Positions 44,744 through 53,858 of a stretch of 64,000 nucleotides of DNA are shown piece by piece. The first letter of the stretch is position 1; every line of letters begins with the position of its first letter. The notes below the pieces were generated by a model. The model saw only the letters and a list, made by a program, of their open reading frames with translations. It did no database searches and was not told the DNA's origin. The stretch is from Halomarina salina (GTDB taxonomy: Archaea; Halobacteriota; Halobacteria; Halobacteriales; Haloarculaceae): contig NZ_JALLGW010000001.1 of the NCBI RefSeq assembly GCF_023074835.1, forward strand, positions 496,001-560,000, in the 5' to 3' direction. The translations under genes were made by a program, and so were the position numbers.

Positions 44744-45943
44744 ATGGCGGGGGACAGGGACGACCGGTTCGAGGCAATCGAGTGGGACGCGGAGGGGTCG
44801 CGCCGGCGACTCGGCCTGCAGGGGACGGCCACGCTCGCGGTGCTGGTCCTCGGCGTGCTCGGCTACGTCTACGAGACGCACCTGCTGGACGGCGACGACC
44901 TCGTCCCGCCGAACGGTGGACTGGTCGAACTCACCTGGCCCATCTCGACGGTCGACTGGCTGTTCGTGGTCGCGCTGGGTCTGTTCGCGGTCAACACCGT
45001 CGTCCCGCTGTGGCGCAACCCCGACCGGGCGCGGCGCTACTGGCGACGCCTGCGCGCCGACCGCCTCGGGAGTGCGGCCGCCGCCTACCTCGCCGTCTTC
45101 TTCGTCCTCGGCCTGTTCGGACCGATACTCCTCGGCAGTCCGACCATAGACAAGGCCATCGCCTTCCAGCCGCCCGTCCTGTTCACCATCGACGCCCGGA
45201 CGCCGAACGTCTGCGTCGGCCCCGTCTTCCTCTCGCGGTGCGTCGGCACGATGGCCCACCCGCTCGGGACGACCTACGAGGGCAAGGACGTGCTCCTGAT
45301 GGTCATCATGGCGATGCGCATCACGCTCCAGGTCGGTGTCATCGCGGCGGCCATCATCGTGCCCGTCGCCACCGCCGTCGGCACCGCCGCGGGCTACCTC
45401 GGCGGCTGGGTCGACGACGTGCTGATGCGCTACGTCGACGTCCAGCAGGCGATTCCCGCCTTCCTCGTCTACATCGTCGCCATCTTCGTCTACGGCCGCT
45501 CGCTGTTCCTCATCGTCGTCGTCTTCGGCCTGTTCTCGTGGGGTGGCGTCGCCCGCATGGTACGCTCCGAGGTGCTCCAGCGCCGCGAGGAGATGTACGC
45601 CATGGCCGCGCGGTCGGCCGGTGCGAGTCACTTCCAGGTCGTTCGTCGCCACATCCTGCCGAACGTCTCCGGGACGGTGGTGACGGCGACGACGCTCCAG
45701 GTCCCCGCCATCGTCCTCGCGGAGGCGGCGCTGTCGTTCCTCCGTCTCGGGAAGTCGACGCTCCCGTCCTTCGGCGACCTCATCGCTGGCGGGTCCATCG
45801 GGGCCATCCTCCGGTGGACCGACTTCACCGAGGCGTGGTGGATAGCGACCATCCCGGCCGTCTTCCTCGCCCTGACGGTGCTGTCGTTCGGGTTGCTCGG
45901 CGATGCGATGCGGGACGTGTTGGACCCACGCGGTTCGGAGTGA
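44744..45943 (+). CDS. Peptide-type ABC permease (DppC-like), orphan, extended N-terminus
   Basis: A 399-residue permease, about 100 longer than usual. Extra hydrophobic segments near residues 26-42 and 68-87 precede the OppC/DppC portion that starts near 'AAAYLAVFFVLGLFGPILLG'. The typical exterior loop reads 'AHPLGTTYEGKDVLLMVIMAMRITLQVG' and the EAA-type loop 'RREEMYAMAARSAGASHFQVV'. It should dimerise with the divergently encoded DppB-like subunit. An ATPase (for example from a different locus) is needed for function. The stop is followed by a hairpin. Confidence 0.88.
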   Translation: MAGDRDDRFEAIEWDAEGSRRRLGLQGTATLAVLVLGVLGYVYETHLLDGDDLVPPNGGLVELTWPISTVDWLFVVALGLFAVNTVVPLWRNPDRARRYWRRLRADRLGSAAAAYLAVFFVLGLFGPILLGSPTIDKAIAFQPPVLFTIDARTPNVCVGPVFLSRCVGTMAHPLGTTYEGKDVLLMVIMAMRITLQVGVIAAAIIVPVATAVGTAAGYLGGWVDDVLMRYVDVQQAIPAFLVYIVAIFVYGRSLFLIVVVFGLFSWGGVARMVRSEVLQRREEMYAMAARSAGASHFQVVRRHILPNVSGTVVTATTLQVPAIVLAEAALSFLRLGKSTLPSFGDLIAGGSIGAILRWTDFTEAWWIATIPAVFLALTVLSFGLLGDAMRDVLDPRGSE

Positions 45944-45945
45944 GG

Positions 45946-45970
45946 CGTGGCCGAGCAACGCGAGGCCACG
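45946..45970 (+). terminator. Hairpin just after the permease stop codon
   Basis: CGTGGCC and GGCCACG form a 7-bp stem around an 11-base loop, three bases after the TGA at 45941. The position suits a transcript-end structure. No U-tract follows. Confidence 0.45.
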
Positions 45971-46447
45971 ATACCGAGCGGGGAGCGAAGCGACCAGCGA
46001 GGAGCGACCGAAGGGAGTGAGACCGAGATTCGGAGCGGTCGAGCGCCAGTGAGCGAACGGCGACTGAACGGGGCCGTGAGCAGCGACTCGGTCGGAGAGA
46101 CTCACCCTCCGACCGCTGCCCCGCGAAGAGCGCGACGAGACGGTCGTACAGCAGACGGGCGAGCCGCGAACGCGTGACGCGCCAGACGGGCAGACTCACG
46201 ACGGAGTGTATACTTCGTCCGAATCAACGTACCCGTCGCCGGACGGTGCCCTGGATTGGCATCTCGACGGCCGGACGAACGTGGCTCCGGAGCCGGTGAC
46301 GGCGGCTCGCGTGCAGTTCTCGATTCGACAGGGTGTCGTCGGTTCGGGAGGCTGTCCCGCCGCGACCAGTCACCCGCGCCGGACCGTCGCCATCGCCTGC
46401 AAAAGTAGTAATATAGTTGACACTGACTGCGACGATGGTGGCAACAC
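45971..46447. other. Gene-less 480-base interval, purine-rich repeats then promoter
   Basis: The first half has the low-complexity GAGCGA/GAGTGAG-type text common after haloarchaeal genes. Frames here are Arg-rich shadows. The last 60 bases hold the TATA-like element of the alcohol dehydrogenase gene. I see no RNA gene. Confidence 0.5.
46409..46416 (+). promoter_or_regulatory. TATA-like box of the alcohol dehydrogenase gene
   Basis: TAATATAG, within AAAAGTAGTAATATAGTTGAC, is centred about 36 bases before ATG 46448. This gives a leader of about ten bases. Confidence 0.6.
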
Positions 46448-47614
46448 ATGTCAATGGAAGCAGTCGTCTACAAAGGACCGAACGAAGTGGCCGTCGAGGA
46501 GGTCGACGAACCGGAGCTGCAGCACCCGAACGACGTCGTCATCGACATCACGACGTCGTGCATCTGCGGGTCGGACCTGCACATGTACGAGGGACGAACC
46601 GGCGCCGACCCCGGCATCGTCTTCGGCCACGAGAACATGGGTATCGTCCGAGCGGTCGGTGACGGCGTCGATACACTCGCCGAGGGGGACCGCGTCGTCG
46701 CGCCGTTCAACGTCGCCTGCGGGTTCTGCGAGAACTGCGAGGACGGCTACACCGGGTTCTGTACGAACGTCAACCCCGGGTTCGCGGGCGGCGCGTACGG
46801 CTACGTCGCCATGGGGCCGTATCAGGGCGGGCAGGCCGAGAAACTCCGCATCCCGTACGCGGACTTCAACGCGCTGAAGCTCCCCGAGGGGGACGAACAC
46901 GAGGACTCGTTCGCGCTGCTCGCGGACATCTTCCCGACCGGGTGGCACGGGACGGAGCTCGCCGGGCTGGAACCGGGCGAGTCCATCGCCATCTTCGGGG
47001 CCGGGCCGGTCGGGCTGATGGCCGCCTACAGCGCGAAGATCAAGGGCGCGGCGGAAATCTACGTCGTCGACCGAGTCCCGAGCCGACTCGAACTCGCGGA
47101 ACAGCACTGTGACGCGAAACCGATCAACTTCGAGGAGGGCGACCCGGTCGAGCAGATCACGGACGCCCACGGCGGCGAGGTCGACCGGGGCGTCGACGCG
47201 GTCGGCTACCAGGCCATCGACCCCGAGACCGACCCCGGTTCGGACGCTTACGACCCGGCCCGCGAGAACCCGGCGGTCGTACTGAACCAGCTCGTCCAGA
47301 CCGTCAGACCGACGGGACAGCTGGGGATTCCGGGTCTCTACGTCCCCTCGGACCCCGGTGCGCCCGACGAGATGGCCGCGCAGGGCCGTCTCGGCATCGA
47401 CTTCGGGAAGCTGTTCGAGAAGGGCCAGCGCCTCGGGACGGGCCAGTGCAACGTCAAGCAGTACAACCGCGAACTCCGCGACCTCATCATCGAGGGACGG
47501 GCGGACCCGAGCTTCGTCGTCTCACACCGCGTGGGACTGGAGGAGGCCCCCGAGATGTACGAGCGGTTCGACAACCGCGAGGAGGGCGTGACGAAGGTGC
47601 TCCTCGAACCGTAG
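46448..47614 (+). CDS. Zinc-dependent alcohol/formaldehyde-type dehydrogenase (MDR family)
   Basis: A 388-residue medium-chain dehydrogenase. Catalytic zinc ligands are in TSCICGSDLHMYEGR (Cys about 39) and GHENMG (His/Glu). The structural zinc cluster CGFCENCEDGYTGFC has four Cys. The Rossmann motif GAGPVGLMAAYSAK binds NAD(P). The insert 'AIDPETDPGSDAYDPARENPAVVLNQ' (cut here) and 'GIPGLYVPSDPGAPDE' are typical of the glutathione-independent formaldehyde dehydrogenase branch, which oxidises aldehydes. The substrate is not proven. It is monocistronic. Confidence 0.92.
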   Translation: MSMEAVVYKGPNEVAVEEVDEPELQHPNDVVIDITTSCICGSDLHMYEGRTGADPGIVFGHENMGIVRAVGDGVDTLAEGDRVVAPFNVACGFCENCEDGYTGFCTNVNPGFAGGAYGYVAMGPYQGGQAEKLRIPYADFNALKLPEGDEHEDSFALLADIFPTGWHGTELAGLEPGESIAIFGAGPVGLMAAYSAKIKGAAEIYVVDRVPSRLELAEQHCDAKPINFEEGDPVEQITDAHGGEVDRGVDAVGYQAIDPETDPGSDAYDPARENPAVVLNQLVQTVRPTGQLGIPGLYVPSDPGAPDEMAAQGRLGIDFGKLFEKGQRLGTGQCNVKQYNRELRDLIIEGRADPSFVVSHRVGLEEAPEMYERFDNREEGVTKVLLEP

Positions 47615-47663
47615 CGGAGCACTGGAACCGCGAGCGGAGGGCGGAGGAGCGCGCCGGGCGTGC

Positions 47664-47786
47664 TCAGACCCGGAACCACCTGTCCGGGTGGTGTTCGCGG
47701 AGGTGGTCCTGGTAGAGTCGGACCATCTCCGGATGCGACGCCGTCAACGCCTGCCAGTCACAGTGGTCACAGCGGCCGGTTATCAT
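47664..47786 (-). CDS. Micro-protein with C-x2-C and C-terminal His residues (zinc-binding-like)
   Basis: A 40-residue product from ATG 47786 (MITGRCDHCDWQALTASHPE) ends 'LYQDHLREHHPDRWFRV'. C6, C9 and the His pair in REHH give a C2H2-like set, a pattern common among small haloarchaeal zinc-finger proteins. A longer in-frame opening upstream is shadow sequence. Function unknown; probably DNA- or protein-binding. Confidence 0.6.
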   Translation of the reverse strand: MITGRCDHCDWQALTASHPEMVRLYQDHLREHHPDRWFRV

Positions 47787-47960
47787 ACGACGACTTCGGC
47801 CGAGTCGTGCTTCGACGTGCGGGCTACCCTCGTTGCCCTGGGGGCTACACACGTACCCCGCGGTCGGCCGACGGTCGCCAGCCACGGGTGCAGCGCCCGC
47901 GTGAGAACTTCTCGGTGACCCCACCGAACCGTTATCCACCGCGACGGAGAAGGGCGCTCC

Positions 47961-48107
47961 ATGTGTCTCTACTGCACGATGGGTGAGGGCTGGTCGGCGC
48001 TCCTCCAGTACGACGAGGTGTACCAGACCGCCGTCGGGGGCACGAGCGAGGCGACCTACGGCTTCCACGAGTCGTACGACGAACTGCGCGAGCAGGTCGG
48101 GCCGTAG
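47961..48107 (+). CDS. Micro-protein with N-terminal CxxC
   Basis: A 48-residue frame begins MCLYCTMGEGWSALLQYDEV and ends YDELREQVGP before TAG. It is acidic and has haloarchaeal codon use, but only one Cys pair (C2, C5). The CCATCG-free upstream region 'GAGAAGGGCGCTCC' shows a modest purine run. It is not recognised. I list it because composition suggests coding and the gap is otherwise empty. Confidence 0.45.
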   Translation: MCLYCTMGEGWSALLQYDEVYQTAVGGTSEATYGFHESYDELREQVGP

Positions 48108-48201
48108 CCGTCGCCGGAAGGCGCTCCTCGGCGAGTCGATACGAACCGACACGGACCGATACGGAGCGAGACGTGACGACGCCTGACGGCCCACCAGGCA
48201 G

Positions 48202-49377
48202 TCAGTCCAGCACCGACTCCCGCGGGAACGGGTCGTCGGCCGCGTCGGGCGGGTCCGCACGCTCCTCGTCGCTGGCGAGGCAGGCGTCGAGTTCCTCGGC
48301 GAGTCGGTCCGGGTCGAGGTCCTGCCCGATGAACACCAGTCGCGTCGCCGGGTCGTCGTCCCCCCACTCGCCGATGGGACCGACGCGAATCGACGGTCCC
48401 GCCTGACTCAGGCCGACGACCCGCTCGGAGCGACTCGTCAGCCAGCAGAAGCCCTTCGCGCGGACGACGCTGCCGTCCCAGTCGTCGAGCCACGCGTCGA
48501 ACCGGTCCGGGTCGAACGGTCGCTCGCGGCGGTAGACGGTCGACTCGACGCCGTGGACAGCGGCCGCCGGACGGTCGCCGTGGCCACCGTGGTCGTGGCT
48601 GCTCTCGCCTCGCCCCGCCCCGTGGTCGTGACCGTCGCGGTCCGTCCCCGCACCGCTCAGTTCGCGCTTCCAGCCCTGCTCCCGACTCGCCGCGGCGAAG
48701 TCGAACCGGCCGGTGTCGAGGACGGCGTCGGCTGGCACGTCGCACTCGACGGTCCGGTAGCGGGTCGCTCGCGGCTGGAGTCGGTCGACGACGGCCTCCA
48801 TCCCGTCGAGCACGTCGTCCGGCACCAAGTCGCACTTGTTCAGGAGGAGCACGTCGCAGAACTCGATGCCGTCGACCAGCACGTCCGCGAGCGGTCGCTC
48901 TGGGTCGTGGCCCGCGGGGAGCGACTCGCCCGCGTCGAACTCCTTCCAGAAGCCGTAGGCGTCGACCACGCTGACCATCGTGTCCAGTCGGAACCGGTCC
49001 GCGGTGGAGCGGCTATCCCCCTCCGCACCGCCCCCCTCGACCAGCGTCCGGGCGATGGGAATCGGCTCGGAGATGCCCGAGGCCTCCACGACGACGACGT
49101 CGAACGTCCGGGTCCGGGCGAGTCGGTCGAGCGACTCCAGCAGGTCGTCGCCCAGCCGACAGCAGATACAGCCGTTCGAGAGGTCCACGACGCCGTCCGC
49201 CGAGCGCTCGACGAGTTCGGCGTCCACGTTCAGTTCACCCATGTCGTTGACCACGACGGCGACGTCCCGGTCGCCGGGGTCCCGGAGCAGCCGGTTGACG
49301 AGCGTCGTCTTCCCCGCGCCGAGGACACCCGTCACCACCGTCACCGGAACGCGGTCGTCCCCATCCGCGTCACTCAT
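48202..49377 (-). CDS. CobW/COG0523-family GTPase (metal-chaperone-like)
   Basis: A 391-residue G3E GTPase. Walker [16 protein letters not shown] (about residues 17-31), Walker B '[10 protein letters not shown]', the hallmark metal site [11 protein letters not shown], and the 'LLLNKCDLV' guanine-specificity motif are present. A His-rich segment ([19 protein letters not shown]) precedes the CobW C-terminal domain, consistent with metal binding. Such proteins deliver zinc or cobalt to target enzymes. The target here is not evident, since neighbours are not metalloenzymes of known need. The ATG lies just after GTTTAC. Confidence 0.92.
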   Translation of the reverse strand: MSDADGDDRVPVTVVTGVLGAGKTTLVNRLLRDPGDRDVAVVVNDMGELNVDAELVERSADGVVDLSNGCICCRLGDDLLESLDRLARTRTFDVVVVEASGISEPIPIARTLVEGGGAEGDSRSTADRFRLDTMVSVVDAYGFWKEFDAGESLPAGHDPERPLADVLVDGIEFCDVLLLNKCDLVPDDVLDGMEAVVDRLQPRATRYRTVECDVPADAVLDTGRFDFAAASREQGWKRELSGAGTDRDGHDHGAGRGESSHDHGGHGDRPAAAVHGVESTVYRRERPFDPDRFDAWLDDWDGSVVRAKGFCWLTSRSERVVGLSQAGPSIRVGPIGEWGDDDPATRLVFIGQDLDPDRLAEELDACLASDEERADPPDAADDPFPRESVLD

Positions 49378-49807
49378 GTAAACACCTTGGTCGTCCGATA
49401 CGTATCAACCCCCGCGACGACGAGTGTGACGTTCTCCTCGCCAGGGAGGAACCGCTCGATTCGACGACGACCCCGTGCTCGGATCGACCCACACGGTGCG
49501 TCTACGATTCGCATCACACCGGTACTACGATTCGGAGGGAAGTATTACGAAAACAACAAATCGGCAGACGGCACCCGACTGTTCTGCAAACATTCTCATC
49601 TATATATCAAAACGAAGCGACAATACTCATAGGGCTGGGAGTCGTCGTAGCTAACGCTAGTAAGACGACAGCGCAGAGAAAGGGGTCCGTGGTGGTACAC
49701 GCCCAGTTCTCTCTCGGGCGGCATAAGCGTTCCCACGAGTGGCGACGCCGACGCTCCCGGCGGTCGGCCGCACCCGGCGTCCTCGCGGCACCACGAGTCA
49801 CTACTAC
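49378..49807. other. 430-base gene-less interval with an AT-rich island
   Basis: Promoters of the CobW gene and the HalOD1 gene should lie here. The island around 49530-49625 (GAAAACAACAAATCGG, CTATATATCAAAACG) is the most AT-rich stretch nearby and lies about 200 bases from both genes, farther than a normal TATA box. No protein or RNA gene is supported. Confidence 0.45.
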
Positions 49808-50101
49808 ATGCCAGACGAAAACGGAACGTGCGACTGGGAGTCGACGGTCGTCGTCGTCCACGACTGGGACGGCGACGACCCACTGGAGCGGTCGATAGCC
49901 GAAGGGGTGGTGGACCTCTGTTCGAACGACGGCCTGACCTTCCCGACGGCGGAGGAGTCAGAGCGCGTCGAGACGGTCGACCGGCTGTTCTCCGGGACCC
50001 ACCTCGTCAGCGGGGAGGTGGTGGTCACCTACGCGGGGTGTGACGTCACCGTCAAGAGCAACGGCGTCGTGCGAATCGAAGGCCCTGCCGACGTGGACTG
50101 A
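49808..50101 (+). CDS. HalOD1-like small protein
   Basis: ATG 49808 (MPDENGTCDWESTVVVVHDW) opens a 97-residue product. The C-terminal half 'SGEVVVTYAGCDVTVKSNGVVRIEG' has the two final strands of the halobacterial output domain 1, and 'ERVETVDRLFSG' corresponds to its last helix. The N-terminal half is less typical. An isolated output domain has no proven mechanism. It lies between the CobW gene and mobA, with a 110-base gap to the latter. Confidence 0.68.
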   Translation: MPDENGTCDWESTVVVVHDWDGDDPLERSIAEGVVDLCSNDGLTFPTAEESERVETVDRLFSGTHLVSGEVVVTYAGCDVTVKSNGVVRIEGPADVD

Positions 50102-50211
50102 CCCCGTCGAGTCGCGACGCGTCGTCGACGCCCGACCCGGTGACCGACGCCCCGCTTGGCGACCGACGGTCGCACACAGCGGTTTTCCCTGCTCCCGGCC
50201 AACGAGAGACG

Positions 50212-50826
50212 ATGCCAGGAGGCGTGGTGCTCGCGGGCGGCCGTTCGACGCGGTTCGGCGAGGGCGACAAGGCCCTCGCCGACCTCGCCGGGGTACCGAT
50301 GGTTCGACGGGTCGCCGACCGTCTCGTCGACTCCGTCGAGACGCTCGTCGTCAACTGCCGACGGGAGCAGCGTGCGGCCATCGAGCGGGCGCTCGCGGAC
50401 TACCCGCACCCGGTCGGCTACGCCGTCGACCCGGACCCCGACCGCGGGCCGCTGGCCGGTATCGCGACCGGTCTGCAGGCCGTGGATAGCGAGTACGCGT
50501 TCGTCTGCGCCTGCGACATGCCGTTCGTCGACGGCCGGGTCGTCGACCTGCTCGCCGACCGCGCGGCGGGCCACGACGCCGCCGTCCCGCGACTCGACGA
50601 CGGCTGGCACCAGCCGACCCACGCCGTCTACCGCGCTTCGTCGACAGCCGACGCCTGCGACCGGGCGCTGGCCGACGACGAGCGCGCGGCGCTCGCGGCG
50701 CTGGAGCAGCTGGACTGGGTCGTCGTCTCGGAGGACGAGATTCGCGCCCACGGCTCCGTCGAGACGTTCACGAACTGCAACACCCGCGAGGAGGTCGAAC
50801 GGGCAGCAGCGCGGCTGGAGGGGTGA
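50212..50826 (+). CDS. mobA: Molybdenum cofactor guanylyltransferase
   Basis: ATG 50212 (MPGGVVLAGGRSTRFGEGDKAL) is used; earlier in-frame text is not protein-like. The 204-residue enzyme has the nucleotidyltransferase signature LAGGRSTRFGEGDKAL (residues 7-22), 'PDRGPLAGIATGL' and 'AFVCACDMPFVDG' with the metal Asp, typical of MobA/GlmU-like folds. MobA attaches GMP to molybdopterin, making the dinucleotide cofactor used by archaeal oxidoreductases. No other cofactor gene is adjacent. Confidence 0.9.
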   Translation: MPGGVVLAGGRSTRFGEGDKALADLAGVPMVRRVADRLVDSVETLVVNCRREQRAAIERALADYPHPVGYAVDPDPDRGPLAGIATGLQAVDSEYAFVCACDMPFVDGRVVDLLADRAAGHDAAVPRLDDGWHQPTHAVYRASSTADACDRALADDERAALAALEQLDWVVVSEDEIRAHGSVETFTNCNTREEVERAAARLEG

Positions 50827-50901
50827 GGTACGTCGATCACCGCCGCTGGTCGATGCGAAGAACGTGAGAGTCGGAAATCGCTGCGACGCGCGGCGAGTCC
50901 G

Positions 50902-51492
50902 TTACTTGCCGCGGTTGTCGTTCGAACCGACGGACGGACGGACCCGCTCCGCGCCCGTGCCACGGTTGCGGAGGCCACGGCCCTTCTGCCCGGCGCTCGT
51001 CTTGCCGCGGAACGCGCGGCCCTTCTGGGACTCGTCGCAGATCCAGTTGAGGTCGTCGTCGTTCTGGATGGCGGGGTGGTTCGGGTCGAGGAGGATCACC
51101 TCGAACCACTTCTGCGACCCGTCCTCACCGACCCAGTAGCTGTTGAGGACGCGCAGGTTGCGGTACCGGCGCTGGGAACGCTCCTCGGCGATGCGCTGGA
51201 GGTTCTTCCGGCGAGTGATCTTGTTGACGCCCTGGCGCTTCGAGCGACGACCCGCCTTGAAGCGCTGTTTGCGCGCACCGCCCTTGCGGACGGAGATGCG
51301 GGCGACGACGACGCCCTGCTTCGCCTTGTAGCCCAGTTCGCGGGCGCGGTCGAGGCGGGTCGGGCGCTCGATGCGCTCGATCGCGCCCTGTCGACGCCAC
51401 TCCTGCTGTCGCTGCCACTGCAGCTCTGCGAGTTTCCCCTCCTTCGGGGTCTCCCAGGCCTCCTTGATGTGAGAGTAGAAGCTTCGTGCCAT
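50902..51492 (-). CDS. rpl15e: Large-subunit ribosomal protein L15e (eL15)
   Basis: A 196-residue basic protein starting MARSFYSHIKEAWETPKEGK. The family hallmarks 'RLDRARELGYKAKQGVVVARISVRKGG' (part), 'KRQGVNKITRRKNLQRIAEERS' (part), 'RNLRVLNSYWVGEDGSQKWFEVILLDP' (part) and 'KGRAFRGKTSAGQKGRGLRNRG' (part) span the whole length. It is shared by archaeal and eukaryotic ribosomes and binds 23S rRNA. Its unusually basic composition stands out among acidic neighbours. A strong hairpin lies in its 5' region. Confidence 0.98.
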   Translation of the reverse strand: MARSFYSHIKEAWETPKEGKLAELQWQRQQEWRRQGAIERIERPTRLDRARELGYKAKQGVVVARISVRKGGARKQRFKAGRRSKRQGVNKITRRKNLQRIAEERSQRRYRNLRVLNSYWVGEDGSQKWFEVILLDPNHPAIQNDDDLNWICDESQKGRAFRGKTSAGQKGRGLRNRGTGAERVRPSVGSNDNRGK

Positions 51493-51530
51493 TGTGTTTC
51501 ACCGACGGGCGTTGGCGGTTCAGCCGCGAA

Positions 51531-51551
51531 CGTGGCTCCGTCGGAGCCACG
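51531..51551 (-). promoter_or_regulatory. Hairpin upstream of rpl15e
   Basis: CGTGGCTCC and GGAGCCACG form a perfect 9-bp stem with a GTC loop, 39 bases before the rpl15e ATG. It could be a leader regulatory structure for the ribosomal protein or the end of the upstream permease transcript, which stops at 51675. Confidence 0.45.
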
Positions 51552-51674
51552 CGGGCCACATTCCGGCCTGCCGTAGCAGGTGCCCGCTGGTGCCCGTCCG
51601 TCCAGCGAGTTACCGTCGGTACTTCCGTGGCCTACTTGAGGCCTTCGAAGCCCCTCGAACGGGCGTGTGGCGTG

Positions 51675-53858
51675 TCAGAACACGACGCGTTCGAGCAGGC
51701 GACGGACCAGCCTCGGTCGGCGAGACTCGTGGGGGTAGACCGTCAGTTCGGTACACGCGGGCGGCGTGTTCGGGTCGCGGTCGAACAGCGCCCCCCGGAG
51801 GCGGTGGTCGGCCCCACGACGAACGACGAGGTCCGGGGTCGGTGGGAGACCGCCGTCGGTCCGGTAGGAGGCGGCCGCAACGGGCGCGGAACAGAGCTCC
51901 GCCAGGTCCCGCTGATAGTCGGCCAGCGTCCGTTCGGCACGTTCGGGCGGGTCGGCCGACGCGCCGAACCGGAAGGCGACCTGTCCGCCGGTGGCGCTGG
52001 CGAGTCTGTCGGCGACGGCCACCGTCCCCGGGTCGAACGGGCCGTCGTCGCTCTCGAGGACGACGGTCCGTGGCGCGTCGTACCCGCGGTTCTCGACGAG
52101 TACCACGTCGCAGGGCGCGTGGCGGACCACCCAGTCGATGGGGTCGCCGACGACCCGCGAGCGCAGGCGGAGGCGCTCGTGTTCGGCGACGATGGTGTCG
52201 ACGCCGCGGTCGGCAGCGTGGTTGACGACGGCGTGTTTCGTGTCGTGGCTGACGACTTCGCCCGTCTCGACGGGGACGTCGAGGTCGCTCGCCAGCGCGG
52301 CGAGGCGCTCCTCGAAGGCGACGTCGGCCGGCGACTGTGCCGTCGCCGTCTCGTCGAGCGGTGTCTGGTCGGGGACCTCCTCGAAGCGGACCACCTCGAC
52401 GCGGCCGTCGCGGTCACGGACGAGGTCGGCGGCCAGCCGGACGAGCGCCGCCTCACGGTCGGGGGCCGCCTCGCGGGTGAGCGCGACGAGCACCTCGGGA
52501 GTGTCGTCGTCCGCGACGGCGTCGGCAGTCACCGCGAGCGCGTCACGGCCCACCTTCCGCCGGACGATGTCGGTCGCCGCCCCCTCGCGGTGGACGCGGC
52601 GGCGAGCGTAGCCGTAGTACCACGCGACGCCGACGAGCACCATGACCAGTGCGCCGACGAGCGGGACCGTCCCCATCTGCGTGAGCAGCGCCAGTCCGCT
52701 CAGGACGCCGAACACCTGAATCCAGGGGTAGAGCGGCGACTCGAAGCTGGGGTCGTAGTCGGCGCTCCCCTCGCGGAAGGCGACGACGGCGGCGTTGACG
52801 AGGGCGAAGACGAGTATCTGGAACGCACTGGCGAGTTTCGCGATGTCGAGGACGGGGACGAACGCGATGAGCGCGAGCATGACCACGCCGGTGAGCGTGA
52901 TGGCCTGCGTCGGCGTCCCGAACCGGTCGTGTATCTTCCCCAGCGAGGGTGGGGCGAGACGGTCGCGGCTCATCGCGAACGGGTAGCGCGACGACGAGAG
53001 GATGCCGGCGTTCGCCGTCGAGACGAGTGCGAGCATCGCGGCACCGACGACGGCCCACAGACCGACCGTGCCGAGCGTGACCTCGGCGGCGGCGGCGACG
53101 GGCGTGTTCGACCCGGCGACGGTCCCGGGTTCGGTGACGCCGACGATGACCGCGACGATACCGACGTACAGCAGCGTCGTGAACACGAGCGACCCGAGGA
53201 TGCCGAGCGGGATGTTCCGTCCAGGGTCCTCTACCTCCTCGGCGACGCTGGCGACCTTCGTCACGCCCGCGTAGGAGACGAAGACGAGGCCCGTCGCCGC
53301 CAGCAACCCGCCGATGCCACCGGTGAGGAACGGTTCGAAGTTCGCCTGTTCGACGGACCCGGCACTGCCGACGACGAACCACGACAGGGCGGCGAGCATG
53401 GCGACCACGATGACGACCTGGAGTCGTCCGGTCTGTTTCGCCCCCAGCAGGTTGACGACGACGAGGAACGCCGCCAGTCCGAGCGCGACCGGTTGGACGG
53501 GCAGGTCGAACAGGATGACGAGATACGGCACCCCGCCGACGAGCGCCAGCGCGCTCTTGAACGACAGGGAGAACCACGTCCCGAGGCCGGCGACGGTGCC
53601 GAGTAACGGCCCCATCCCACGCTCGATGAAGATGTAGGTCCCGCCGGCTTCGGGCATCGCCGTCGCCATCTCCGACTTCGAGAGCGCCGCCGGGACGACG
53701 AGCAGGCCCGCCAGCAGGTAGGCGACGACCACCGCGGGACCGGCGATGCTCAGCGCCAGCGCCGGCAGGATGAAGATGCCGCTGCCGACCATCGCGCCGA
53801 TGCTGATCGCGAGGACCGCACCCAGTCCGAGGTCGCGTTCGAGCGTCTTGCCCGTCAT
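51675..53858 (-). CDS. Amino-acid permease (APC family) fused to two UspA domains
   Basis: A 727-residue protein. Residues 1 to about 410 are a 12-helix APC transporter with the consensus 'LGAVLAISIGAMVGSGIFILPALA' (part) and 'GPAVVVAYLLAGLLVVPAALSKSEMATAMPEAGGTYIFIERG' (part). Two UspA-like domains follow (about 437-570 and 575-727), the first with 'DTIVAEHERLRLRSRVVGDPIDWVVRHAPCDVVLVEN' (part), close to the ATP-binding G-x2-G-x9-G pattern. The fusion suggests transport controlled by nucleotide binding. The start overlaps the TrkA-N gene by ATGA. Confidence 0.92.
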   Translation of the reverse strand: MTGKTLERDLGLGAVLAISIGAMVGSGIFILPALALSIAGPAVVVAYLLAGLLVVPAALSKSEMATAMPEAGGTYIFIERGMGPLLGTVAGLGTWFSLSFKSALALVGGVPYLVILFDLPVQPVALGLAAFLVVVNLLGAKQTGRLQVVIVVAMLAALSWFVVGSAGSVEQANFEPFLTGGIGGLLAATGLVFVSYAGVTKVASVAEEVEDPGRNIPLGILGSLVFTTLLYVGIVAVIVGVTEPGTVAGSNTPVAAAAEVTLGTVGLWAVVGAAMLALVSTANAGILSSSRYPFAMSRDRLAPPSLGKIHDRFGTPTQAITLTGVVMLALIAFVPVLDIAKLASAFQILVFALVNAAVVAFREGSADYDPSFESPLYPWIQVFGVLSGLALLTQMGTVPLVGALVMVLVGVAWYYGYARRRVHREGAATDIVRRKVGRDALAVTADAVADDDTPEVLVALTREAAPDREAALVRLAADLVRDRDGRVEVVRFEEVPDQTPLDETATAQSPADVAFEERLAALASDLDVPVETGEVVSHDTKHAVVNHAADRGVDTIVAEHERLRLRSRVVGDPIDWVVRHAPCDVVLVENRGYDAPRTVVLESDDGPFDPGTVAVADRLASATGGQVAFRFGASADPPERAERTLADYQRDLAELCSAPVAAASYRTDGGLPPTPDLVVRRGADHRLRGALFDRDPNTPPACTELTVYPHESRRPRLVRRLLERVVF

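Noticed and set aside
45971-46200. Purine-rich GAGCGA text as a mobile-element end
   Set aside because: Such low-complexity text is common between haloarchaeal genes; no inverted terminal repeats or target duplications are seen.
49607-49861. Minus-strand frames of 84 and 95 codons near the AT-rich island
   Set aside because: Arg/Pro/Thr-rich text typical of shadow frames; they also run into the HalOD1 gene.
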